A stretch of 64,000 nucleotides of DNA from Blattamonas nauphoetae. Lineage: Eukaryota; Preaxostyla; Oxymonadida. The DNA lies in contig JARBJD010000042.1 of NCBI GenBank assembly GCA_033064195.1, positions 124,001 to 188,000 of the forward strand, written 5' to 3'. Of this stretch, positions 31,514-44,673 are shown piece after piece (within the stretch, counting starts at the first letter, position 1; each line of letters opens with the position of its first letter). Below the pieces are notes generated by a model that was given only the letters and a program-made list of their open reading frames with translations, had not been told where the DNA came from and searched no databases. A program made the position numbers and the translations under genes.

Positions 31514-34500
31514 TCAACTGTCCTGAACATCCAACTGTCTCAGCGAGACCACTTCCACCGACATCTCTTCCGACCAGCAGGTTGAGATGCCTAGACACAG
31601 CTGGGTCGGGATGTCAGTGAAGATTTTCGGCTGCTCTTCATTGTCCACAAACAGTTTAGCTTCCCTGCTCTTCATGTTCACTTGAATCGCTGCTGTTTGC
31701 CCAACTCTGTCGCACTTCTTGTTTGTCTCAATCGGCTGGACGATCTTTCCGCCTTTCCACATACTCCCATCTGCCAGAATGAAGTCTCCTCCGATTCCGC
31801 CAAGGAATCCACCGCAGAACAGCCTTGTTGCATTCTTCGGAAGAGGATGGGAGAGATACCCCAAGTCTGAAGGAGGGAGGACAGAGGAATGAAGAAGGAG
31901 TGATGAAGAGTGGAGAGAATTGAGGGGAGTGAAGAAGAATGATGAGTTAATTGTGAGAAAGAGAAAACAAAGAACAGAGAATGAATTTGAACAAGAGAAG
32001 TGATTGAAACACAGACTGATGTTGACGAAATGATGAACTGTCGCCCGGAGCTTGAGTTCCCACAAGCCTGACGTGATTGGGATCGTCAGCGCTGTCCTCC
32101 AGTGTCCACCCTGCTCCCTCACTGTTCTGGAGAGTGAGAGTGTCTTCTGCGAGAGGAGACGAAAATCTGGATGGCAAGTTTGGAGAGAGACGGTGCCTGC
32201 GAAAAAGGGGAGAGCTTTTGGAGGCTTTTTGAGAGGCATTCGGTGGTGCTCCGTGGCTTGCTTTCTCACTTTCTCTTTTTGTCTTTTCTCTTCTTCTTCC
32301 TTCTGTTGGCCTGCCGGAATCAGTTTCCTTCGCCGTTCTTCAGATTTCTTCTCGTTCTCAAGTGTTGTCGCCTCTGCTTCTAATTTGTTCTTTTCATCTC
32401 CTTCCTCTTCTTCTCTGCTCTTGTCATGTCCTCCAACAGTGACTCCCATTTCATCAAAGACGGCAGGAGGGAGTGATTGATCATCATCCAGTCTTCTCAG
32501 CCACAACACTTCGACTGTCTTCTCTTTGGCACAGTTCATCGAAATGCCCAGACAGACAACTTCAGGAATGTCTGGAAAGCAGACAGGTTGTTCTTCGTCG
32601 TCCACAAACAATTGTGCTTCTCTCGTCGACATGTTCACTCGAATCGCTGCTGTCTGCCCAACTTTCCTGCATGTCCGGTTCGTCCCATCCGGCATGAACT
32701 CCTCTCCTCTCCTCCACATCCGCCCACTCCACAGTGTGAAGTGACCACCATTCTTGTTTCTGTAGTATCCGCAATCGACGTGTAGAGCGTCGGGAGGAAG
32801 AGGAAATTCGAGGAATCCAAGGGCTGGAAGGAGGGATGAGAAGAATGGTTTGGCGAGAAGAAGAGGAGAGAATGAATGAATATTGAAAGAAATCAAACTG
32901 ATGTTGATAAATCGGTGTTGGATCGACCTGATCTTCAGTTCCCACTCTCCGCTTCTGAGTGGGATTGTGAACGCTGTCGTCCACTTCCCTGTCTCACCCT
33001 CCAACACTTTCGACAGTGAAAGTGTGTTCAGAGTGAGTGAGTGGAATTCTTTGTCAAGCATGCGAAGAGAACTCGTCCCCATCCAAACAGGAATGTTTGT
33101 GATCATCTCATCCATCTCCTTTTCGCGAGATGACAGTGCATGTTCGAGTTTTGTGATGATGTTTTGGAACGATTCTTCCTCCAACACTCTGACTGAGAGA
33201 GACTTGTCCAATTCTTCACAACGATTGAGAACTTCACACATTTTTGCTTCGTAATGTTCTTTCTGCGAGAGTAATTCTGCTTCGAGCTGTAGATTCTCAT
33301 TCCTCGCTTCCTCCACTTGATCAAGAGCTTCCTCCAATCGTTTGGTATGCTCATCAGACAGAACAAAAGAGGTGTGATCACCCTGGTCAAGTGACGGAGA
33401 CACGACTCGAGGTGTTTGCGGTGGAGACTCGTCAATCCACAGACTCATCGACAGCTCATCGTCAGTCCTTCGTTCCGTCTGATTCTGCCCCGAGTCGTCG
33501 AAGTGTCGTCGAATCCAGCTCAGAAGATCTTCGTGGTGCATCGTTTGTCGCTCAATCTGCAAGTTCAAGAGCGTCGAATGTGCTGCCTCGTTTGTTAGCT
33601 GGGGTGACATGGCAGAATGGAGATCCAAGCCAGATTCCTCCATTTCGAGATCATCGAACTCCAACACTTCTTCCACCGAATCTTCCTCCATCCGAGACAA
33701 GTCTTTCATCCACAGCACTTCCACCGACTGGTTGTCTTCGAGGAAGGCGGTCGAGATGGCCAAGCAGAGCGGAGACGGCAGGTTTGTCAACACGCCAGGC
33801 TGTTCCTCCCCATCCACAAACAGTCGAGCTTCTCTTGTTGACATGTTCACTCGAATCGCTGCTGTCTGCCCAATCTCTTGACATGTCTTGTTTGGAGTGT
33901 ACTGGTCGAGTTTGTTGGCTTGTTTCCACATCTCTCCGTTGCTTAGATCAAAATCTCCTCCATCCAAATCTGGGTCGAGACCGCACTGTTTGTGAGTGGC
34001 ATCAGCGGGAAGAGGTGAGGTGAGATAGCCAAGCACTGCGATGAGTGAGAGAGAGAAAGCAAAGTCCAAGATGAATGGGAGAAAGAAGAACAAAAGGACA
34101 GACTGAGAGAATAAGAGTTTTTGGTTCGAAGTCTGATCTTCAGTTCCCACTCCCCCTGTCTGATCGGGAAAGTGAATGCCGTTCTCCAGCCTTCCTCAAT
34201 CTGCGATGTCTGCGTGAGGGTCGTCCCCGAGAGCGAGTGTGAAGAGGTGTCCAACACTTTGAGAGCACTTGTTCCTGGATGGAGTGGAAGTTGAGAATGG
34301 CTGAAGTCTGCCTTGTTGCTCTCTTCTTGAATGCGTTTTACTTTCTCTGTCAGTTCTCTCACTTGATCTCTCAAGTTGTTTTCCATCTCCCTTCTCTTCT
34401 CTAGTTCTGAAGCCATTCTGACCTCAAACTGTGTATTCATCGCTTCCATGTCCGCTTCGAGTTTCAGAGCTTCGGCTTGTGCCGCTTCCAATATTTCTCG

Positions 34501-37500
34501 AGCTTTGTCCTGCTCAGCCCTTCTTTCAACAGAAGCCTTCTTGTCGTGGCTGATCTGCTTCAACCAAAGCACTTCCACCGACTTCATATTTGCACAACCA
34601 AACGAGATTCCCAGGCAGACTGTTTGTGGGATGTCTGGAAAGAAGCCAGGCTGCTCCTCGTCATCGACGAGCAGACGTGCTTCTCGTTTCTGCATGTCTA
34701 CCCGAATTGCCGCTGTCTGCCCTGCCTTGTCAGGGATCTTGTTTGTTCCTGGTGGTTTGAATTCTCCTCCTTTCCACAGACTTCCTTCCCACAGCATGAA
34801 ATCGCCTCCAATCCCACTCTTCCAACATCCACATTGATCTTGGGTGGAATCTGCAGGAAGTGGATGTCTGATATAGCCAAGACCTGGATGGAGAGGAAGA
34901 AAAGGGAAGAAAATGAATGAGACGGGGAAGGGAGACAAACTGACATTCAGAAACACGTCTCGGGTTGACCTGATCTTCAGCTCCCACACTCCATCTGCGA
35001 TTGAGGATGTGAATGCTGTCCTCCACTCGTTGTTCCCCTTCCCAAGTTGAACTGTCTGTGAGAGATGTGACTCTTTCCACGACAGAAACTTCGGATCGAG
35101 AGTGTCGAGTGCTTCTGATCCCAACCAAATCGGTGTCTGGGCCACAGCCTCATCCAGAATCTTCTTCTTGTCGAGCATTGCCCTTCGTTCCAGCAGGGAT
35201 GACTCTTCGTTGTCCAGTCGCTTCAGCCACACCACTTCGATCGACATGTTGGCTTCGTTGAATCCAGTTGTGATTCCAAGGCAGACAGTCTGAGGAAGAT
35301 CTGTGAAGATCTCAGGCTGTTCCTCATCGTCCACAAACAACCTTGCTTCTCTCTTCTCCATGTCCACCTGAATCGCTGCAGTCTGATCCTTCTGATGACA
35401 TGGCTTGTTGGTTCCTTCTTGTTTGACGTAGTCTCCATCTTTGAACATTCCTCCATTCCACAGCAGGAAGTCCCCTCCAAGATCATCGATGAAGGATCCG
35501 CTCTGACTTGTGGTTGCCTTTTCTGGAAGAGGATGGGCCAGAAAGCTGAGAACTGAGAGGATGAAAGAGAGAGCAATGCAAACTGACATTCTGTGTGTCT
35601 TCGTTGGTGAGCTTGATCTTCAGTTCCCATCGTCCTTCAGGAATCGGGAAAGTGAACGCTGATCTCCATTGTTTGTTCTTCAATTTGACGTTTTGTGTGA
35701 AAGTGCTTTGAGAGAGTGAATGTACTTTGGAATCGAATGCTCGGAGTGACTTCGTTCCCATCCAAATCGGGAGACCAGCGATCGTCTTTTCGAGCATTCC
35801 GGAATTGTCACTGGGCCGCATTCTCTCCACAGATCTGTGTACCTCGCCTTTGTTCCTCTCAGGAAGCTCAGTGAGTCTCTTCATCTGCTCTTCTTTCTCG
35901 ATCCAGGACCTCTTCTGATCCTCCATAATTTGGAGTTGTTGTTTCATATTGTTCACAATCGACTCATTGATCGTGATAGTCTTTTCCAACAACTTGTTCT
36001 CACTCGTCAACGTGTCATTCTGTGTTGCAGTGTACAGAATCAGTTCGTTTTTCTTCGTCAAGTGTTCGTTTCTTTCCAACGACGATGTCTCACTGTGATC
36101 AATCTGGGAGAACCACAGCACTTCAACCGACTCACCCGCCGTCAGAAATCCTGTGGTGATTCCAAGGCACACAGGGCAGGGGATGTCCGTGAAGATTCCG
36201 GGTTGTTTTTCATCGTCGATCAGATAATGTGCAAGCTTGTCTGTCATATTCACTCGAATGGCGATGGTCTGGTCTTTCTGTGGAATTTTGTTTGTCGTAT
36301 CTTCACCGAAGGATCCTCCCTTCCACCTGCTCCCATCCCAAAGAACGAAGGCAGCTGTCAGTTTTCCGTTCCCGGAGCCGCATTGCTTCAGAGAGGCGTT
36401 GTCTGGGAGAGGAGATTTGTGGTAGCCAAGCACTGAGAAGAGAGAGATGAAGAGTGAAGAGAGGTGAAGAAAGGAGAGAGGTGAAGAAAGGAGAGGGGTG
36501 AAGAGAGGAGAGAGGTGAAGAAAGGAGAGGGGTGAAGAGAGGAGAGGGGTGAAGAGAGGAGAGAGATGAAGAGAGGAGAGATGTGAAGAGAGGAGAGAGA
36601 TGAAGAGAGGAGAGATGTGAAGAGAGATGGAGGAGACAAACTGATGTTCCGATCATATCCTGTCAATCGTATTCTCAGCTCCCACACCCCATCCGCAACT
36701 GGGAATGTGTATGCTGTTCTCCACTGTCCCTTCTCCAACAGTTGATCCTGGTTGAGTGTCGTTCCGGAGAGTGTGTGGGCCGCTTTGTCGATTGTTTGGA
36801 GTGCCTCCGTGCCCATCCAAATCGGAAGATTGACAATGGCTCTTTCGAGAAGCATTCGTCTGTCCTCCCTTCTTCTTCTTTCGAGCGTTGATTTCTCATC
36901 TGCGTCGATTCTTTTCATCCACAGCACTTCCACTGATTTTTCTTCAGCACAACCAGTGGCGACACTCAAACAGATGACTTGAGGTATGTCGGTGAACACG
37001 CCAGGCTGCTCTTCATCGTCCACAAATAGTCTTGCTTCTCTTTTCTCCATGTTCACTCGAATCGCTGCTGTCTGTGAGGCTGCATCACATTTCTTGTTCG
37101 TTCCTTCGGGCTGGAATTCTCCTCCTTTCCACATTCCCCCACTCCAAAGAATGAACTCACCACCAATCCCACTCTTCCATGCTCCACTCTGATTTTGTGT
37201 GGCATCTTCAGGAAGTGGATGTCTGAGGAAGCCAAGATCTGAAAAGATGATGAGAGAGAAGAACATACTCACATTCAAGAATGTGTCTTCAGCTGTTCTG
37301 ATTTTGAGTTCCCACTCTCCTTCGGCCACTGGAAAAGTGAAGGCTGACCTCCAATTCCCTCCTCGTTCAAGTTTCATAATTTGGGTGAGGATAGTTGGAG
37401 TGAGTGTGTGAGCAGTTCCGTCGAGTGTTCGCAGTGACTGTGTTCCCATCCAAATGGGTGTTTCAGGAACGGCAGCTTCAAGGGCCATACGCCTGGCTTC

Positions 37501-39257
37501 CTTCCGTTGTCGATCAAGAGTGATTGATTCGTCGTGTTCGATCCTTTTCAGCCACAGCACTTCCATTGATCTTTCTTCATCGCAGCCGAGAGATATGCCA
37601 ATATGGACAATTTTGGGGATGTCGGTGAAGATCCCTGGCTGTTCCTCATCGTCCACAAACAGTCGAGCTTCTCTTTTCTCTAAATGTACCCGAATCGCTG
37701 CGGTTTGTCCAATTCTTTCGCACTTCTTGTTCATTCCTTCGTTTATCATATCTCCAAGTTTCCACATGCTGCCATCCCAAAGTGTGAAATCACCACCGAT
37801 GTCACTTGTGTATGCCCCACAATGACGCAGTGTGGCACCGTCGGGAAGTGGATATCTGACGAAACCAAGCTCTAAAAAGCTTTAAACGGAAGGAGTGGCA
37901 AACTGGTGTTCAAAAAAGTGTTTGTTGTGGTTCTGATTTTGAGTTCCCACTCCCCGTCACCGACTGGGAAGGTGAATGCAGCTCGCCAGTTTCTATCCCC
38001 ATCTTTCAACGTTTTGATTAGGAAAATGGTGGTGGAGTTGAGAAAATGGAAATCTGCGTCGAAAATTCGAATTGATGTCGTCCCCATCCAAGTTGGGGTC
38101 TCGTCTACCGCTGTCTCAAGAAGTGCTTTTCGCAGCCTGTGTTCTCGACGGACGAGAGATTCTGTTTCATCATGTTCCAACTTCTTCAACCATAACACTT
38201 CCACACATTTGTTGGGTTGCGTCGAGTATGTGCATATTCCGAGGCAGAGGGGCGATGGGATGTCGGTGAAAATACCCGGCTGCTCTTCATCATCGATGAA
38301 CAACCGCGCTTCTCGTCGCTCCAGATTCACTCGAATAGCCGCAGTTTGACCTTTTTGATCGAGTTTTTTGTTTGGCCTGTCTGGGAAGAGTTCTTTTACC
38401 TGTCGAGTCATTTTTCCACTTGGGAGGTAGAATGCTCCCCAGTCAATACCGTGTTGGAAACCACGACAAGAATGTGTTGCATCTTCAGTGAAAGGGTGAG
38501 CGGTAAAGACGAGGTCTGAAGAAATTGAATGAAATTTGAGAATTACCTGAGGCAATACTATTGTTATCTGTGATCCGAATTTTTAATTCCCATTCTCCCT
38601 CCCCGATAGGAAATGTGAAAGCTGTTCCCCATTCATCTAGTTTGCCGATCTGCTCGATGGTCTTTGTGGTGAGCTTGTGGATTGTTGGATCGAACGTTTT
38701 GATGGAATCCGTGCCCATCCAAATCTGAAGACCCCCAAATAACGCTGATAATGAAACTTTTGACTCTGTCATCAAAAGCTTGGCTTGTTCAGCGGTTCTT
38801 TTAGCTGTGGTGTTTTGTTCCAGTGACGAGATGGTGTCAATATCGACCACGACAAGTCGAGTCTCGTCAATGTCACAAATTTGGGACAAGAGCAGCTGTA
38901 TCTGATGTGGAATGGGTTTTGAGAGAAAAGTTGTTTTTGAAAGAGCAAGAAATGCTGAGTGAAGGACTCGCTTGTTGTTGAGAGGAGTCTTTGTCGTAGA
39001 GACATGTTCAAGAATCCGTGACACTTCTGAAAGAAGAAGAAGTGTATTCTGTTCAGTGGTGTCGGATTTTAAGCGAGGAAGAAGAAGTGGTATGTTTTGC
39101 CACGAATCGCTTCTCAAGATAGAACTCAGGCTGAGATCATGGTTCGATAATTCACTTAACACGGAGTCTATTGTCGGAAATATCTAAAAAGAACATATAG
39201 TCGACGAAAGTGAAGGGGAATCGGAATACAAACAATCACTTGATGGGAAACAGCCAT
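31514..39257 (-). CDS. Nine-module SPRY-like repeat protein (multi-exon)
   Basis: One gene, not several. Exon 1 is 39257-39240 (MAVSHQ), followed by a 56-nt intron and a helical N-terminal domain (TPLNNKRVLHSAF). Then nine tandem modules follow. Each starts near an IWMGT motif (about 38715, 38092, 37446, 36813, 35757, 35115, 34275, 33079 and 32175) and runs through FTFPIGEGEWELKIR, an intron, LGYLxHPLP, GGDFxLWxGxMWKGG, TAAIRVNMxxREARLFVDDE and FTDIPxxVCLGI to SVEVLWLKR. The beta pattern resembles SPRY/B30.2 domains. Modules are separated by charged coiled-coil linkers, longest after modules 5, 6, 7 and 8. Introns interrupt every module at the same point: 38546-38516 (31 nt), 37903-37872 (32 nt) and 36641-36433 (209 nt) are examples. 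Stop TGA at 31514. A multivalent cytosolic scaffold is the likely role. Confidence 0.8.
36434..36640. repeat. Minisatellite filling one intron of the SPRY-like gene
   Basis: Tandem purine-rich units of about 18 nt (GGTGAAGAGAGGAGAGAG with variants) repeat some ten times on the plus strand, that is, a pyrimidine-rich tract in the transcript. They fill the 209-nt intron of module 4, while the equivalent introns of modules 1 and 2 are 31-32 nt. Donor and acceptor dinucleotides are kept at its ends. Confidence 0.8.
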
Positions 39258-39437
39258 GGTTTGAAGCTGAAGTTCAATATTAAAATAGAATGAATGAGAT
39301 AAACTCAATGAATACATTCTGAACACTCTTGGTTCTTCGTTTGACAAGATCTCTGGCCCATATCTGATGTTGGTGTGTGTGAAACGAATAATGAAGAGAG
39401 AACAGAATGAAGAAAGTGTGAAGTGATGTGTTCTGCT

Positions 39438-39841
39438 TCATTCATCCATCTTTACCGATTTCATTCCTCCGACCATCTGCGGTTCGGACACAACTTCAAC
39501 TGATTCAGTTTCGACTGCATCGTTCTTACTGAAGAGGTTCACAGCGAATCGGAAGGGAACTGGGATGTTCGTGAAGAAGACTGACTGTGTTTCTCCATCT
39601 TGTGACAGTTTCAATGTTCGCTTTCCATCTCGTCCATCTGCCTCCAACACCACTCGCTGTCCCACTCTTCCTCCCAAACACGCTGATCCTCTGTTTGTTT
39701 CTTCTCCGTTCTGTCTGACACTTCGGATGTTTGGATGCAAATCTCATCCTGCTCCTCCCTTCAGGTTGGGAGAGTAGTTTGTGAGAGCCTCGTTGCTCAG
39801 ACGGGACGAGATGATCCCAACAACGAAAGTGATATTTCCAA
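39438..39841 (-). pseudogene. SPRY-like C-terminal remnant
   Basis: The minus strand encodes the second half of a SPRY-like domain: ITFVVGIISSRLSNEAL, GQRVVLEADGRDGKRTLKL, VFFTNIPVPFRFAVNLF, then a short acidic tail with SVKMDE and a stop. The parts resemble the single SPRY-like domain of the gene at 10863-12223 (NIPVPLVFALDVYN) more than the nine-module gene. A TGA interrupts the frame where a tryptophan would fit (GGAG then DLHPNIRS). The N-terminal half and coiled coil are missing because sequence from 39836 onward is a repeat. Dead fragment. Confidence 0.65.
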
Positions 39842-39902
39842 GACAAACGAGTGCTCCTCAACACAGCGAGAACCTGAAATGGGCTGGCCGATAAAGAGAT
39901 TC
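39836..39902 (+). repeat. Inverted repeat arm A (partner 44581-44650)
   Basis: About 65 bp, containing GCTCCTCAACACAGCGAG and AACCTGAAATGGGCTGGCCG, recur on the opposite strand at 44581-44650 almost without change. The arms face each other across 4.7 kb. They may be the ends of a transposon or two separate repeat copies. Confidence 0.7.
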
Positions 39903-40121
39903 AAAGAAACAAAATAAAAGTTTTTTATCTGTTTCCGAATTACCCAACGGGGAACTAGAAGTTCACAGGTTGGTTTACCCCATAATGGGGCCGTTGAGGA
40001 AGCAAAAAAGGTAATGTGGGCAAGAAATCCCTAACAGGGAACAAAAACTTGCCAAATGGTCTAATGAGACGAGGTGAAGTGAAAATGCCAGAACTTGCCA
40101 GGTTGTGTGGCAGAGTTGCAA

Positions 40122-40202
40122 TGTTGAGGAGCACTCGTTTGTCTTGGAGGAGTTCCCTCTGGTCACTCCAAGCCCAAACGAGGGCTCCTCAACACAGCGA
40201 GT
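40122..40202. repeat. Palindromic copy B of the same repeat
   Basis: Arms of about 26 bp (GTTGAGGAGCACTCGTTTG and its near complement CAAACGAGGGCTCCTCAAC) flank an 18-bp spacer. The right arm and following GAACTCC/CTCTGGTCACTCCAAGC region match the repeat at 44640-44673, so one repeat has inserted next to or folded onto another. Confidence 0.7.
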
Positions 40203-43200
40203 GTTGAAAGGAAAGTCTAAAGGAAGCAAAGAGAGAACCAAAAAGAAGAAGCCTTCTAGTGTTTGCTTCGATTCGATGATTTTCTTTGGCCGTGACCCCC
40301 ATCGGGGCTGGCACCTCCTGGAGAACAAGTTCTGGTTAAAGATGATGAGAAGAAACAGAGGAGGAGGGCTTGATGATCAATCACCCGCACTGCTGTCTCC
40401 TCGACCAGCCCTCCCCCACTTTGGTCTTCATTATGCTCACCTCTCGTTCCTTCATCCTCTTCTCGCTTTCCAAATCGAGTGAGGGCATCCGCTGATGAGA
40501 GCCTTCTTCCAATCCTCTCATGTTGATGGACATACAAATCAACATTTTTAAACTGATCCACTCGATCGCAATCGCGATATCTATTCGCCCGTCTCCTTGT
40601 TCGCATTCCAAATCGATTCCTTCTCAACCAGGCGAGAGACCCATTGGTGACGCCGTGCACTTGCTCCTCTTTCACAGACCTCACTCCTTCAATCCAGAGA
40701 AAAACATACCGAGACTGTGCATCTCCACGCTTCACTCCCTCTGCCAACCCCATCTGTCACCCTCAAACAAACTCTCTCCTTCAGACTCTGCACAGTCCTC
40801 CCTGTGGAGATATTCTCACGCAAATCATCCTCACATCCTGTTCATTTGCTCCCCATCACTTCGCCAATGGTGATCTTTTCTTTCCACGACTATCCTCCAA
40901 ATTGAGAACAAGTGTGGGGATGCGCTGCTCACGCTGGTCATCGACATCTTCTTCACAGTTTCTCACACGCATCGGGAGTGATGCGGGAAGTACAATGGGC
41001 CGAATGCGATCTGTTTATGACAGTTTGACCTGTGGTATAGTCCCACTTCAATCACTGACACCTCCATTTCATATCTCCATCTCCCTCATGTCCATTGATT
41101 GATGATCCCCTTCATTGAGATTCCTTTCCAAGGAATGTGTCTGCGCATGTTTAAGAAGGATGACGAACGTTGTTTGTTGTCAGACATCCATCCTCTGCAT
41201 TTCGGAGTTCCTCATCGACACAGCCTCGATCAACAGTGTCCGTTTCCGTCGTTGGACATTGGTGGGGGTTAAACAGCAGAGCATTCTGCCCTTTTTCATC
41301 ACATCACTCGAAGTTAGCACCTTGGAGAAAAGAAAAGTCGACTATCTTCCGGCTGTCCATATCCAGGATGACCAAGAGAACGATGTGGGCAGTTCTACGA
41401 TTCTCGTTCGCAGTCCGAATCCTTCTGATTCCAGAGAATATCTGATTGATTTCAACAGTGTTCTTGAAACGAAGAAGCAGCCCCTCCTGAACTCGTATTA
41501 ACTTCGTTTCTGATCCACCTTCCGTCGGTGTCTTTAATTGAGCATAAATACTACTTCACTCCCATCTCTAATCAAGAAGACAGTTCGCTTGTTCACAATC
41601 CCTGTTCCAAAGGGATCTTTGGGGAGTTGCTCATTGTCGCAGCATCGTGAAGGAGTGTCGTGAATGTGGTCGTGTTCTCTGCTGGTCAGTCGAACATGTA
41701 TTTCGATACCACCAGCGAGCGGAGTTGACAGAAAATGTGCCAGATATCGATTGAGAAAACACTACAAACATCTATTGAACAAATGTTGAGTGAGGCGACT
41801 GCGATGGAATATCGATCAGAGACGTTTTTGATGTGGTTGTGTCACGTACCGCCAAATCCGAGATGAAGATGGAAATCTGGATCCACTTCTCTTCTCCCAA
41901 TTCAATCTTCAACGACACCAAACGATCCTGGTGTCGTTGAGGCATTAGAAGATCGGCCTATTACATCTGTCACGGCTGCCAATCGATTTAGCTTCTGCAT
42001 CCTCTTCCTTATCGACAACGGATCCTCATTTCCTCTCGGGAAGAGCCGCATCAGATTGACACCTTCCCATGGATCGAGGAGCAACTCTCCGTTTCATCTT
42101 CACACAGAAGACCAATTCCGTTGATGTCTTCCGCTCTGTCCACACACTGTCCAACCCGACAGGCTTCTTTCTCCTCACTTCGGCATCGCATTCGACTCGC
42201 CACGAGCACCTCGTGTTTCATATTGTTGATGCTGCAGATGAGGCGAACAGGAAAGGGAGTATAGATTGATCGGTTATTCTGCGACCGGCACCATTGGAGA
42301 GGGTAGTTGAGAGGTATGATTGAAGACTTGATTTCGACGTGTCCGAACGCACAGTGTCTGAACCGTTCGTCGACGAGAGGGAGTGAAGATGACGAAGGAT
42401 GGAGTGACCCCATTCACTCTTCTCTGATTATCATTCAATTCCAAGATCGCGATCATCCAGGAGAAGCCTCTCTCCTTTGATGTGAGCGAGCTTGGCACGA
42501 TTGTGGATGAGAGGTCGTTAGTGAGCAGACAAGAGTCTTATATGTAGGTTTACTCATCCTCTCCAAATGTGATTGTCGTATTGTCAACTTCAGGCTTGAT
42601 TTATACATCCAATGTTTCTGGAGCCGTTTCAGAGTGTCGTTCTCAAAGTTCAAGTGAAAGCTCCTCTGCACACTTTCGCAAAGAATTGTTCGAAGTTCGT
42701 TCCCGTTGTTCATTGATTGTCGAAGAGTAGTGGGTTCATCCTGGGTAAAGTGTTATTATTTTCAAGCTTGATGTGTCGCGTCTGTTGTGCGTATTTTAAA
42801 TCCAATTGGCATTTCTGCTTCACCCGCTTCAGGATATTTCGGCGAATGATCTGGATGATCTGACACTTCCCGCAATTCATTCTTCTGACCGTGCCGAGGG
42901 GATTGCAGATCGCAGTGTGCCCTCAAGAATTCTTTGTGGCTTAAATTCTGAAGGACCACAGGAATGTGGATAGAAGCGGAACTATCTCGCTTCTTCCGAT
43001 AGTGCAGGTGAGATTCCTGACTCGTATTCGAGACATCAACGATGGACATGTTCCAGATTTGGTTGACGTGAAATTCTCACGGTAGTCAGGAAGAACATGA
43101 TTCGATGGAAATATTGACATAAGGACGGTCCTGGATTGTCTGCATTCCAGTAGTTGCCCGGAGCTCATAAATCATCCTGTAAGACAGTCCATAAAACCCA

Positions 43201-44580
43201 CGTCTGGCCGGCCTGATAAAGATCAATCATCTTGGTCACGCAGTGTGTGAAACCAAACATTCCATTCACACAAGTTAACTATTAATAAATGAGCACGTTC
43301 ATCATGTGAACTCCCCCTTCGTTCCTCCAAATGTCTGGATTTGGAGGCCACGAGTTGCAGACCACGAATGGATTGTACTTTGTTCCGCGAGATCAACGGT
43401 CCTCCCAATATCAACGTTCATAGTTGTAGAAACTCGAAGCTGAAACCAGAAACTAATTTGGGACGTCTAAATTGTCGATCTGGTGCTAAAGTCCTCCAGG
43501 CGATCAGAAAGTCTCCCTCTGTCGGTCTGTACCCGTTAAAAACCAACGTAAACGATCGTGGTCGATTTGTGAAGTCTGAGGGACGTCCAGACTCAGCTTG
43601 CGTTCTATCGGATCGTCGGACATGATCCACTGGTCTAGCCTCTTGTGTACGAACAACCATCATTTCTAGAGCTTGTATTGTGACGCCATGATGTGTTTGA
43701 TTCTGGGGAATGGCGATGTCTGCCACCATTCTCCTTTGTTTCCTCATCGTGTGGCGATGTCACTGAGCAGCGTTTCCTGAAAGAGATTCTCCAGCGTGAG
43801 AGAAATCTGGGTGCTGTCCGCACTGTAATATGTTTCGAGGATGAATCACGTATTATTTTTTAACCTTTGAGTTCGTGGGCGCAACTTAAAGCATCAACTG
43901 GGGTGGGCAGCTCGTTCAGTCCTTTTGGAAAACATGAGTCATCGATACGACTCGGAATCGGTGTTTTGTCCAACCTCCCTCGCGATCGGCATGATCAAAG
44001 TCTTCATTTGTCCAAAGCAGATGTCCGATCCCACGGAGTTCGACACGTACGAAATATAGTGTGTCACTGCTAATCGCCTCAAGGGTATGATACTCGATCG
44101 CGAATAACAATTGTATTCGTGCGAAATGACACTAAACACCTTGAATCAGTACTTCCGGTCGAATGGTGTTTGATCAAGAAACATGGGCTATTCGACAAAA
44201 TTTTGAGTTCTGAGAATTATGTTGATATCGGTTCCAATGATGTCCGAAATGTATGACACCCTGGTCCACCTCCTCGTCTTCCTTGTTCGCTGCGCTTGTC
44301 GTTTCCTGGTGGTGTACTGTAGTCATGTGTTCTGTCCCTGCCTTTAATCTCCGGTTGTGTCGCCTCGGTGAACCTCGTCGCAATCAACTCCAGTGATTAT
44401 GAGGTGTAGTTGGTGAAGTAACTTCTTCGTTTGACACAAAAATGACTGAATGGTGTTAGGTTGAATAAACAGCCAGTTCGTCGTTATGTCCATTCTTAAC
44501 AAGGAATTGAGAAAAACGTTTGTATCTTAACAAAACAGTTTTGCGAGAAAAGACGAGGAGGCTTCGTTATTTTGTTGAAA
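40203..44580. other. Gene-empty stretch between inverted repeats
   Basis: About 4.4 kb in which no frame exceeds about 130 codons and none has a recognisable motif. Small frames such as 41115-41501 are not supported. It may be the decayed interior of the element whose ends are the repeats at 39836 and 44581. Confidence 0.5.
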
Positions 44581-44673
44581 GAATCTCAGATCGGCCAGCC
44601 CATTTCAGGTTCTCGCTGTGTTGAGGAGCCCTCGTTTGGGCTTGGAGTGACCAGAGGGAACTCCTGCTGAGCA
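44581..44673 (-). repeat. Inverted repeat arm C (partner 39836-39902)
   Basis: This copy carries the same GGCCAGCCCATTTCAGGTT and CGCTGTGTTGAGGAGC blocks in inverse orientation, extended by CTTGGAGTGACCAGAGGGAA, which palindrome B shares. The host surface-protein frame ends where it begins (around 44673). Confidence 0.7.

Noticed and set aside
40203-44580. Short open frames such as 41115-41501 and 42051-42413 as genes
   Set aside because: None has a motif, paralogue in the window or consistent codon use, and many overlap on both strands.
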